Origin: Bacillus cabrialesii | Lineage (GTDB): Bacteria; Bacillota; Bacilli; Bacillales; Bacillaceae | DNA length: 64,000 bases | Reading direction: 5' to 3' | Assembly: GCF_004124315.2 (NCBI RefSeq) | Contig: NZ_CP096889.1 | Span: 2,525,001-2,589,000 of the forward strand | Shown here: piece by piece, positions 47,267 to 54,710 of the stretch | Layout of the letters: each line of letters opens with the position of its first letter | Position numbering within the stretch: the stretch's first letter is position 1 | Notes under the pieces: generated by a model | What the model was told of the DNA's origin: nothing | The model's input: the letters and a program-made list of their open reading frames with translations, nothing else | Databases searched by the model: none | Translations under genes and position numbers: made by a program

Positions 47267-47360
47267 CCTTAATCTCCTTCCTATAAAGTTTTATTAAATA
47301 ATGATAGCAATCGTTAATGCATTTGTCAGCTTGCGGTCCTTCGATGATTATTACCTTCAT
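47166..47360 (-). CDS. Small reading frame overlapping the start of spoIVCA
   Basis: A 64-codon frame beginning MKVIIIEGPQADKCINDCYHYLIK. It overlaps the first 101 bases of spoIVCA in another frame, so coupling or competition is possible. The peptide MKVIIIEGPQxDKCINDCY is conserved in a second, otherwise diverged copy at 58,464-58,566, which suggests selection on the protein. AGGGGTG lies about 10 bases before the ATG. I do not recognise the protein. Confidence 0.45.
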   Translation of the reverse strand: MKVIIIEGPQADKCINDCYHYLIKLYRKEIKGDSNICKGIDRGTSDQGIEHRQPDRGLHKESRD

Positions 47361-47407
47361 AAAAATGCATCACCCCTTGGGTAATGCTATGTAGCAAGTG
47401 TTTGTCC
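47304..47407. repeat. Direct repeat copy A, left border of the accessory block
   Basis: About 104 bp that recur as a direct repeat at 58,464-58,566 with roughly 10 differences, including one single-base indel. It contains the start of the small frame above. Both copies are followed within about 100 bp by a CCAATAG...CCATnGG hairpin terminator. Confidence 0.9.
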
Positions 47408-47443
47408 TAATGAGATCATTTTCAATGAGTATGAAAACATTAT

Positions 47444-47475
47444 AAAAAACCAATAGTTTGAAACCATCGGTTTTT
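47444..47475. terminator. Hairpin beyond repeat A
   Basis: AAAAACCAATAGTTT and AAACCATCGGTTTTT arms with mismatches and T or A runs on both sides, resembling the stronger hairpin beyond repeat B. Confidence 0.55.
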
Positions 47476-47677
47476 ATCCGACATTTACTAATGCCTAAGT
47501 GTCCCCAATAAAGAGTTTTTTTAACTAGGCAAATAAAATGCCACTGGTGCAATGTCTGTTAGAGTAGCCAAAAAATACATTCAGTGACTTTCTGCCAACA
47601 GAACCGACCAGTTGGTTCATACTTGTAATTTATTATAAAATTCCTGAATATATTTGTTCAATGAGGCGGTGATCACC

Positions 47678-47920
47678 ATGAATAAACTGAAACTAACAAG
47701 AATTTTAATCATCTCTTTATCAAAAAAACAATTAAAAGAATTTTTGATTTTCGAAATGATCATAGGGTCGACAGCATATTGGATTTTTAAATATAAAAAT
47801 AATGTTTTTTACGAATGCATCGGGTTAGCCGGAAGTATTCTATGTCCTTTCCTTTTAAAAAAAGTAATTTCTAAAAATAAATTTGGATTCAAAAAAAATC
47901 GGATTATCACGATTAGATAA
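47678..47920 (+). CDS. Small hypothetical membrane protein
   Basis: An 80-residue frame from ATG 47678 (MNKLKLTRILIISLSKKQLK), 7 bases after GAGGCGGTG. Two weak hydrophobic segments (about 27-45 and 53-68) and many Lys residues in the tail. A terminator follows directly. I do not recognise a family. The ribosome site and terminator argue that it is expressed. Confidence 0.5.
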   Translation: MNKLKLTRILIISLSKKQLKEFLIFEMIIGSTAYWIFKYKNNVFYECIGLAGSILCPFLLKKVISKNKFGFKKNRIITIR

Positions 47921-47944
47921 AAAAGATACCAAGGGGTATCTTTT
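47919..47944 (+). terminator. Terminator after the small membrane gene
   Basis: AAAAGATACC and GGTATCTTTT perfect arms around AAGG, overlapping the stop codon of the upstream gene. Confidence 0.75.
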
Positions 47945-48013
47945 AAATTCAGGGTTATTCATTTTACTGTTTCTTTACTTTCTAATATAGTGGTTATTGT
48001 ACTTCCAACCAGA

Positions 48014-48054
48014 AGGTTATCAAATTATAAATAAAATAATTTGATAACCTTTTT
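48014..48054. terminator. Strong hairpin after the MFS gene
   Basis: AGGTTATCAAATTAT and ATAATTTGATAACCT, 15-base perfect arms, followed by TTTTT on the plus strand. It lies just beyond the stop of the minus-strand MFS gene (48087), and may serve both strands. Confidence 0.7.
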
Positions 48055-48086
48055 CGTTTATTCAAACTCTTCTATAGCAAAATTTC

Positions 48087-49310
48087 CTACTTAATTTCAG
48101 ATTCTCTTGTATTGTCCCCTTCATCGTAAACTTTTAATTTCGCTGTTAAAATCGTACACAACATAATTAAAACTGCAGATAGTCCGTAAACTCCAAACAG
48201 TGTAAGAGAATTAACTATAAAACCAGAAACAAGTGTCCCGACTAATATGCCTCCCATTAACAAAGGAGTAATAACTCCATTCGTTCTCCCAATGTATTCT
48301 ACCTGTACTTCTTTAATCATAAGGGTATTAAAGACAACTTGAAAGAAGGCTGTCGTAATCCCAGAAATGATGCGAACCCCAGCTGTTAAAAGAGGAAATA
48401 TGGATAATACCTCGATAATGGTTATGATTGACCATAGGATTAACGTGCTTGTTATGACATTATTACGATGTCGATCCACCCATTTTGAAGAGGTAGCTGC
48501 CAAAATCCCACCAACTAGCATGCCCACACCTTCGCAAGCTGCAAACCATTGTACGGCTTCTTTAGGTAATCCCAAACGCTCCATTGTGACAAATACATCT
48601 AACGGTTGGGTTAATCCTATTGCCATCCCTGTAAGAAGAAACATCCCAGCGATAAGACGCAAGTTTGAATGTTTAATTACATACTGAATTCCGTCTTTGA
48701 GATCCTCCATAGCTGGTCTTTTTTTAACTGTTTCTTCTCTTGATGAAGGAGGTAAAAATAACTGAATAAAAGCTGCCAGCAGAAAAATTACAAACAATAT
48801 AATGAGAGAGAACTTAAGCCCTAACTGGGTATATATAAATGTGCCAGCAATCGGACCAAATATCGTAAATACAGACATAAGGCTTTGGGTAATACCAATA
48901 GCTGCCCCAACTTGTTCGGCTGGTACATGTTTCCTAAATAATACAGAGGAAGAAGGCTGAGAAAATTGGCTAACAATTGCTGAGACTACGGTAGCAGCAA
49001 ATACAGCCTGCCATAAACCTAATGATACGAGAGCTAATATTATCAACATCGATATTGCACTCAATGTATCCCCTAATATTACAGTTTTTTTTGGATTCCA
49101 ACGGTCAGCAAATGTTCCACCTAGTAAGGAAAATACGAAAATCGGAAGGTATTCAAGTGCCGTAAGTAATGAAACAGCTGTTGGATCATTATTGGTTTGG
49201 TTCATAATATAAAACAGCAAGGCCATATTCCGAATCCATATGCCGGCTTGCTGTAATAAATCGGCTGTTGCAACAATTACAAAAACCCTATTTCTTAAAA
49301 GTTGATTCAA
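48087..49310 (-). CDS. MFS multidrug or macrolide-type efflux transporter
   Basis: A 407-residue transporter with about 12 membrane helices. The MFS loop 2-3 motif is visible as GGTFADRWNPKKTVILGD (about residues 59-76). It resembles the MFS_3 group (macrolide efflux and siderophore export). The substrate is unknown. Upstream on the divergent side lie two operator-like dyads and the 5' stub of a MerR-type regulator gene, the layout of drug-sensing regulator/exporter pairs. Confidence 0.85.
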   Translation of the reverse strand: MNQLLRNRVFVIVATADLLQQAGIWIRNMALLFYIMNQTNNDPTAVSLLTALEYLPIFVFSLLGGTFADRWNPKKTVILGDTLSAISMLIILALVSLGLWQAVFAATVVSAIVSQFSQPSSSVLFRKHVPAEQVGAAIGITQSLMSVFTIFGPIAGTFIYTQLGLKFSLIILFVIFLLAAFIQLFLPPSSREETVKKRPAMEDLKDGIQYVIKHSNLRLIAGMFLLTGMAIGLTQPLDVFVTMERLGLPKEAVQWFAACEGVGMLVGGILAATSSKWVDRHRNNVITSTLILWSIITIIEVLSIFPLLTAGVRIISGITTAFFQVVFNTLMIKEVQVEYIGRTNGVITPLLMGGILVGTLVSGFIVNSLTLFGVYGLSAVLIMLCTILTAKLKVYDEGDNTRESEIK

Positions 49311-49590
49311 TAGATAGACCTCCTTACCTTACATTTCTGATCCACTGATTATATCGATTAGCTAGCATGCCCTTAATTATTATCATAATCATCCTTCGGT
49401 TAGAGGTGGCTACAATAATCAAACCAAGTATTGTGATTATCAACTACGTACCAGAAAAGTGTTAACCATAACCTACCTAAAAAAACTTACACAAAAGGTA
49501 ATGTTGTTGATATTCTCAGTCCTGCAACAAAGTTTCCATAAATTTCACCTGTTAACTTTCAAATCAGTTAACTCAACTAAACCAGGAAAT

Positions 49591-49608
49591 ATACAGTAAC
49601 TACTGTAT
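49591..49608. promoter_or_regulatory. Inverted repeat, possible regulator site
   Basis: ATACAGTA-AC-TACTGTAT, 8-base perfect arms, about 280 bases upstream of the MFS gene and 50 bases from the next dyad. Its half-sites resemble those of the MerR-type dyad. Confidence 0.5.
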
Positions 49609-49658
49609 TTCTTATTCGTTAATTAAATTTTTTTAGGAATATAATCAATATCTTAAAG

Positions 49659-49676
49659 TATACAGTTACCGTATAG
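49659..49676. promoter_or_regulatory. MerR-type operator-like dyad
   Basis: TATACAGTTACCGTATA, a 17-bp dyad of form TATAYnGTnACnRTATA. The same form occurs at 53,521-53,537 before the decayed merR gene, and both are followed at the same distance by AAGGAGG and related codons. Confidence 0.65.
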
Positions 49677-49682
49677 TCAAGG

Positions 49683-49738
49683 AGGTATTTAAGATCAAAG
49701 ATAAAAAAAGATATTTTACATCTTTCTCCTTCACATAA
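49683..49738 (+). pseudogene. 5' stub of a MerR-type regulator gene
   Basis: After AAGGAGG at 49679-49685 comes an in-frame run from ATC (49694) reading IKDKKRYFTSFSFT and a stop. Its first codons align with the start of the decayed merR gene at 53,503 (IEGKKRYFKTGEFA). The rest of the gene is missing. It is divergent from the MFS gene, as is usual for a regulator of an exporter. Confidence 0.5.
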
Positions 49739-49789
49739 GGATATCAGAAGCACAAACCCGTTAAGTTACAACGGACGTGTACTCTTTCT

Positions 49790-50275
49790 TTAATAAAGAA
49801 TTCCCACCATTCTTCCAATCGTAATAAAAATAAAGCACCATATAAAGGCACCAATTGCAGCGAATAGTGTATATGTCTTCAATTCCATCTTGCCAATACC
49901 TGAAAAGTAACACGTTACATGTCTGATTCCTGGAATGAAATATCCAAATATCAGAGAATATGGTCCATACTTTTTTAGCCAATTTTCTACTTTCAGCATT
50001 CTCTTTTCTTTCAGCCCAATCCATTTCCCGAATTTATCAATAAAAGGACGCCCTGCTTTTCTACCGATGAGATAACTAATCATCATACCTGACAACGCCC
50101 CCAAAAAGCTTACTATAATAGCAAGGGGATAATTCAATACTCCAGTATGAGTGAAGAAACCAACGATTGTCATCATCACTTCATCAGGTATGGGTAATCC
50201 TACAATTCCAAGAACTAACATCAAAAAAATAGCGATGTATCCATAACTCGTAATAAATTCTTCAATTTGCTCCAT
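49790..50275 (-). CDS. DedA-family membrane protein
   Basis: A 161-residue DedA protein, similar in length to B. subtilis YbfM, with four or five hydrophobic segments. The conserved parts are LGIVGLPIPDEVMM near residue 22, a GRKAGRP motif near 71, and FGYFIPGIRHVTCYFSG near 110, which carries the essential arginine of the family. DedA proteins include lipid scramblases/flippases for undecaprenyl phosphate or phospholipids. It starts inside the end of the pssA-like gene, an order seen in the pssA-ybfM-psd locus of B. subtilis. Confidence 0.88.
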   Translation of the reverse strand: MEQIEEFITSYGYIAIFLMLVLGIVGLPIPDEVMMTIVGFFTHTGVLNYPLAIIVSFLGALSGMMISYLIGRKAGRPFIDKFGKWIGLKEKRMLKVENWLKKYGPYSLIFGYFIPGIRHVTCYFSGIGKMELKTYTLFAAIGAFIWCFIFITIGRMVGILY

Positions 50276-50798
50276 TTTTTGACCCCAAACTTTCCATTGT
50301 ATTTTTTTTAAATTGTGGGAATTTGATGTTACTTACCATTAAACAAGAAATAATACCTATCCCTACTACCAAGAGTATTTGGTTATGCATAGTACTCAAT
50401 GTGACAAGACAAATTCCTGCAAGTGGCGTAGGCATTCCAACAAATGTAGAGAGCTTACTTTGTTTAACATTAAATTTAGCGAGACGAAGTAAACTACAAA
50501 TACTGTAAATTATCATGCATAAAACTCCGGTGATGGATAATTCATAAAGACATGTATAATAGGCAAATATGGATGGGGCTACGCCAAAGGTTACCATATC
50601 AGCCATCGAATCCAATTCTCTACCTATATCCGAAACAGCATTAAGTTTCCGGGCAATCATACCATCAAAGAAATCAAAAAACAGACCTATAAAAATAAGA
50701 GTTGCTGCAGAATAAATATCCTGAACTAATAATGAGTAAATAGCCAGAAGTCCACAAATTAAATTACCAATTGTAATTATATTAGGTATATAAATCAA
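50262..50798 (-). CDS. CDP-diacylglycerol-serine O-phosphatidyltransferase (accessory PssA)
   Basis: A 178-residue CDP-alcohol phosphatidyltransferase, most likely phosphatidylserine synthase. The signature DFFDGMIARKLNAVSDIGRELDSMAD (about residues 43-68) has all the conserved Asp, Gly and Arg, so it should be active. Six membrane segments are expected. A chromosomal pssA is normal elsewhere in Bacillus, so this is a second copy on a mobile element. No decarboxylase gene follows. A TetR-type operator overlaps its promoter. Confidence 0.85.
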   Translation of the reverse strand: MIYIPNIITIGNLICGLLAIYSLLVQDIYSAATLIFIGLFFDFFDGMIARKLNAVSDIGRELDSMADMVTFGVAPSIFAYYTCLYELSITGVLCMIIYSICSLLRLAKFNVKQSKLSTFVGMPTPLAGICLVTLSTMHNQILLVVGIGIISCLMVSNIKFPQFKKNTMESLGSKNGAN

Positions 50799-50860
50799 AT
50801 ATATTCAACTTCCTTTCTAATTAAATACTTAATAATATTATAAAATTTCTTTTTTAAAAA

Positions 50861-50886
50861 ATAAACAGACCGTACGGTTTATTATA
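50861..50886. promoter_or_regulatory. Promoter and TetR-type operator before the pssA-dedA pair
   Basis: On the minus strand TATAAT (50886-50881) is followed at once by AAACCGTACGGTCTGTTTAT. The central ACCGTACGGT is palindromic. The same TATAATAAACCGnACGGTCTGT string occurs at 54,164-54,185 before the monooxygenase remnant. The -35 (TTTAAA, 17 bp upstream) is weak. Confidence 0.75.
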
Positions 50887-51076
50887 AACTAAATAAGAAA
50901 GTTTTTAAATAATTAAGTCCTCGCAACCTTGAAATAAGGATTAAACAAAAGATTATTTCATATAGGAGGGTGATGTTGAGATAGGAGGATTACCTAATTT
51001 AAAAAGCCATTTTTGAATCCCATTATTTATGTTTAATGTTTCACACTGTCCCGTTTATTTTTTAAGAGGAGATATT

Positions 51077-51417
51077 TTGTTTAAATCAAAATCGTTTTTA
51101 TTAATTGGTATCCTTATCTATGTTAGTACAAAGATTGCATTTTTATTTAATCCTGTTGTAACTTTTGTTTTTAAATTGTTTTTCCAATTTTTACATCAAA
51201 CTTTCTTTTTTATTTACTAAAACCTGTTGTTACATTTTTAATTTTAAAAGAAAAGCACCAAAGATTACGGCCATTCTCATTATTTATCTTGTTTTTATTG
51301 AATTGTTTGGTCTTCTAATTGGAACATGAGTACCATCATTATTAAACAAATTAACTATTTTGCAGAAGAACTCCCTTGTTTATTTAAAACAAATGATGAA
51401 TTCATCAATAAACTAGT
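51077..51417 (+). pseudogene. Remnant of an AI-2E family transporter gene
   Basis: From TTG 51077, after AAGAGGAG, the frame reads FKSKSFLLIGILIYVSTKIA then, over several frame changes, LLKPVVTFLILKEK, KITAILIIYLVFIELFGLL and IKQINYFAEELPCLFKTNDE. These fit the N-terminal ~130 residues of AI-2E (YubA/YdbI-like) transporters. At least two indels and a missing C-terminal half show it is dead. The 50,887-51,076 stretch before it holds no gene I can see. Confidence 0.55.
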
Positions 51418-51623
51418 GAGATTAAGATGGTTTAAGTGGACAGTTGTAAAGACGATTATCTTGAATATTACTGCATTTATTAAAATGCAGTAAGTAAAAG
51501 CGAATAATCGATAAGGGTTTGTCTTAACATAAGAAAAATAAAACTTAATTAGCTTCATCATATACAAGACATTTATTCTAAAAATATTTTAAGAATTTTA
51601 GAGTAACCAACCCCCCTTTATAC

Positions 51624-51680
51624 TGAACTGTGCCCCAATTGTTAGACATAAACTAACCAATTGGAGGTTGCTTAAATATA
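51624..51680. mobile_element. Possible end of an IS3-family element
   Basis: On the minus strand TGTCTAACAATTGGGGCACAGTTCA resembles the terminal TGTCTAAnnnTTGGGGnnCAGT of IS3/IS150-type elements. No transposase can be traced, so at most a scar remains. The rest of 51,418-51,917 shows nothing else recognisable. Confidence 0.3.
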
Positions 51681-51917
51681 AATTATCTAATTTTTTGGAA
51701 GTTTATACTTAAGGGGCTTAGATATATCAAGTTATCACTTCGTGATCAAGTTAACAGAAGTAAATACCCTTGAAATATAAATGCATGATCTTTTTATCAA
51801 TAGTTGTTTTATATAATTTAATCCTTCTCCCAGATTCACCTCGTTTATAGATCTAGAAGCCTGAAAATTTCTATGCATTTACAATAAATAGGATTCCTCA
51901 TGATATCGAACTAAAGA

Positions 51918-52505
51918 TTATTTTAAGCCCTCAATAAGTACCCTTGCAGACTCTCGATAGAGTTTTTCCTTTTCTTCATCTAAACTGCCCTGAGCTGTAA
52001 TCTCCAAACCATAGAATAGTGAACTCACTATTTGAGTAGTTAAATCTAAATTAGAAATTGACCAACTACCATCGTGGTTTCCTTCTTCTAAAATGTTTCT
52101 TATCATCTTAGAATACTTGCTATCAATTTCAAGGATTCTTTCAATTACTTCTTTCGATTTAAAAGCACTAGCAAAAAATTCTTCAGCCACATGAATAAGG
52201 GGAGAGTTAAAATTCATCTGAAGTGAGAAATCAGTGAGATCATATAGCTTTTCAATAGCATTCTTACAATGACTCTCTCTTTTTTTCCACTGAAGTTCCC
52301 ATTCAAGATAATCTTGTTCAATAATATATAAATAAAGAAATTCTTTTCCTTTAAAATGATGGTAAAGATTACCCTTACTTATCTTTCCAGCCGTTAGAAT
52401 CTCTTGTAGAGATGTCTCCGAGTATCCTTTTTTAATAAATAATTCTCGTGCTACCTTTACTATCTTATCTTTTGTTTTTTTACTCGCCTCTGCCTGCCGT
52501 GCCAT
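51918..52505 (-). CDS. TetR/AcrR-family transcriptional regulator
   Basis: A 195-residue TetR-type repressor. The helix-turn-helix is visible at about residues 13-60 (ARELFIKKGYSETSLQEIL, then ISKGNLYHHFKGKEFL). The C-terminal ligand domain is diverged. Two palindromic ACCGnACGGT sites are found upstream of the pssA-dedA pair and of the monooxygenase remnant, the probable targets. It has its own promoter region (52,506-52,684), where I see no such site. Confidence 0.9.
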   Translation of the reverse strand: MARQAEASKKTKDKIVKVARELFIKKGYSETSLQEILTAGKISKGNLYHHFKGKEFLYLYIIEQDYLEWELQWKKRESHCKNAIEKLYDLTDFSLQMNFNSPLIHVAEEFFASAFKSKEVIERILEIDSKYSKMIRNILEEGNHDGSWSISNLDLTTQIVSSLFYGLEITAQGSLDEEKEKLYRESARVLIEGLK

Positions 52506-52684
52506 GGTTGCTCTTCACTTCCTATCTAATTGAAGAATGTTATTCGCAGTAAATGCTTTTTATTATATCGTGGTATTCAGCAACTGTATCTTCATAAAAT
52601 TCTAAAGTTTTTTATATGTAGGTATTACGATTATTTCGAAATAAATAGTTCGTTCCATTCATCTATATCCCTGTAGTTTTAATT

Positions 52685-53503
52685 TTACTCGGATTGAACC
52701 TGTAGGTGAATTTTAGTGATTTGATTGTTGAAGCCACTTACCATTATTTCATTAATTATATAGTCCTCATGCATATTCACCCACCTTTAGTCCCTTATTC
52801 TTAATAAATTCAATAATTCTATTATAAGCTACTTCAGCTTCCTCACCTTTTTGATATCCGACAACATACAGACCTTTGGGTCTTATATGAGAATACGCAT
52901 TTTCTCTTCCACCTTTTATTTTGAGATGAAAATGTCTGTAATTATAGAAGTCCTTTTTTAATATTTGTTCACGTGCAAAAATGGCACCAACTGAATATCC
53001 TATATCAACTTTATGTGATTGAGCATAATGGATAAGATCTGAAATAGCTGTAATGTATTTTCGTTCAGGAAAATTTAACACCTTTTCTCCTATCATGAAT
53101 TCCTTCTCCTCTAAATACTGAAGAGAAATTGAAGAAAAATCAGTTTGCATAGCTTCTTCTGCTAGTCCTACTTTCGTTTGTATAATCGTTTTAAGTTGTT
53201 GAAGTTCCTTGATTTTATTTTCAATTTCAATAGATTTTTCTTTAAGAAGATTAATCATAGTTCCTGCTGTTTTTCCGTTTAAAAATAACTTTATTTCCTT
53301 TAATGGAATACCAACTTCTTTGAATGACACAATAATTTGAAAGAGCTCTAATTGATTATATAAGAATAATACCTATATCCGTTCACTTTTTTAATTTCGG
53401 GGTATAGAAGGCCAATCCCGTCATAATGAAAGAGCGTTTGTTTCTTTGCGCGACAGAGGTATGCAAATTCCCCTGTTTTAAAATATCTTTTTTTACCTTC
53501 AAT
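52685..53503 (-). pseudogene. MerR-family regulator with effector domain, frameshifted
   Basis: The gene is readable over three frames. An N-terminal helix-turn-helix (KKRYFKTGEFAYLCRAKKQT ... VNGYRYYSY) starts from ATT 53503 or GTG 53512, after AAGGAGG. A two-base insertion in TATATAA near 53,356-53,362 shifts the frame, so the intact piece is 52,767-53,330 (MSFKEVGIPLKEIKLFLNG). A GyrI-like effector domain begins about 75 residues into that piece, and a second indel near 52,770 cuts its last strand (YEDYIINEIMVSG-like, ending at 52,685). It resembles BltR/BmrR-type drug sensors. Confidence 0.75.
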
Positions 53504-53520
53504 CGTGAACACCTCCTTAC

Positions 53521-53537
53521 TATATAGTAACCATATA
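53521..53537. promoter_or_regulatory. MerR-type operator-like dyad before the decayed merR gene
   Basis: TATATAGTAACCATATA, same TATAYnGTnACnRTATA form as at 49,659, about 20 bases before the start of the regulator gene, as expected for autoregulation. Confidence 0.65.
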
Positions 53538-53639
53538 CTTTATGCTGCTTATTGTAACGAAAAAAAGTTTAGCACACAATCAAATAGAGATAAAAATAAT
53601 TTCACTATTAGATAAAGTGAGAATTCCATCCCACTATTT

Positions 53640-54040
53640 TTCCGTATTTAATTACCTCTGCAATAGGAATGTTTTATGAACATAGTTTATTTGTCAGCCA
53701 TGTGCTATGGACAAAAGGGCTAGCTACTCAACATGATCATCCCCATTTACTATGTGTTTTATTCCCTTGCACTCAAGATTAAAATAATGAGGGAGCACTT
53801 TATTCTATTCCCCTAAGAGAAGGAAAAATAAAAAAGCTCAGAACGTTTCTGTTCATCTTAGTGATTATTATCATATTGGTAACGCTCGCTTACCTTATGT
53901 GGGATCAAATGCCCTACCACTTGGGCAACAGGAAAACCCCCTCTACTTAACCAGTTATTTCAATATTGTATCGCTATTCATCCTTTTTTATATTGTTAAT
54001 AATAAGTATTTTTATTCGTAACGTTGAGAATTGAGGGATC
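53640..54040 (+). pseudogene. Decayed membrane-protein gene
   Basis: Broken frames on the plus strand give membrane-like runs: LLNMIIPIYYVFYSLALKIK (after a stop), then, in another frame, KIKKLRTFLFILVIIIILVTL, continuing AYLMWDQMPYHLG. The last segment recalls DUF1648-type proteins (SdpI-like), but the match is too weak to name. The remainder of 53,538-54,140 shows no intact gene. Confidence 0.35.
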
Positions 54041-54140
54041 GACATATATTACTGAATTTCCACCATTCTAATTTGTTCTACTGATTTTTTAACTGTGAAT
54101 ATATTGAATAAGTAAACATATACTCAACTTGGATCGAGGG

Positions 54141-54190
54141 TTGAAATCATTCAGAATTAACTGTATAATAAACCGGACGGTCTGTATTTT
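54141..54190 (+). promoter_or_regulatory. TetR-type promoter/operator before the monooxygenase remnant
   Basis: TTGAAA (54141-54146), 17 bp, TATAAT (54164-54169), then AAACCGGACGGTCTGT. It is almost identical to the pssA promoter/operator at 50,861-50,886. Confidence 0.8.
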
Positions 54191-54202
54191 TTCAAAAAGG
54201 GG

Positions 54203-54394
54203 GTGGGGACAGGGAGTCAAGTTATAATAGGCGTAGACATTGCAAGTATCATTGGTCATTTTCTTAAAACAAAGGTCTGTTTAGCAGAGCTATCCGTGAT
54301 GGGAAAATGCGGAGCAACCTTTTTACTTAATGCTAGTGCAACCAGAATGTTGGAACAGTTAGGGATAAGAGATAGGGTTCTTCAAGATAGTTAG
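54203..54394 (+). pseudogene. Remnant of a FAD-dependent monooxygenase gene
   Basis: The 63-codon frame begins near GGGGGTGGGG and reads VIIGVDIASIIGHFLKTKV, a worn dinucleotide motif (usually GxGxxG), then FLLNASATRMLEQLGIRDRV, which fits the NALRVLEQLGLRDRV block of PHBH-type flavin monooxygenases. Residues between the two are missing and the rest of the gene is gone. It is the first gene downstream of the TetR-type promoter. Confidence 0.55.
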
Positions 54395-54710
54395 GAAACA
54401 AAGGCTATTAAGAGATGAAGTATGAAGGGTTCCCTCATGTCTTCAAGTTATTTTATTGATGAAAACATTCTATGTTTTACGTAGCTAGCTCTTATTTAAT
54501 GAGCGCTTTAGACAAAGTCTATAATAGAGACATTGAAGTGCATTATGAAAAAAGGTGAGGGAAATTGAACTTAAAGTCTCCATATACTCAGCTTAGTTTA
54601 ATAAATAAACTTTATAATTAATCATGCACGAAGGTAAATGAAAGACGTGCAATAAGAGTAAGATAGATAAATTTTGAATTTTTTATTCTAGATATACGAG
54701 GTGTATAAAC

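Noticed and set aside
47370..47552. 60-codon minus frame beyond the spoIVCA leader
   Set aside because: No ribosome site; it runs through the hairpin at 47,444-47,475 and looks random.
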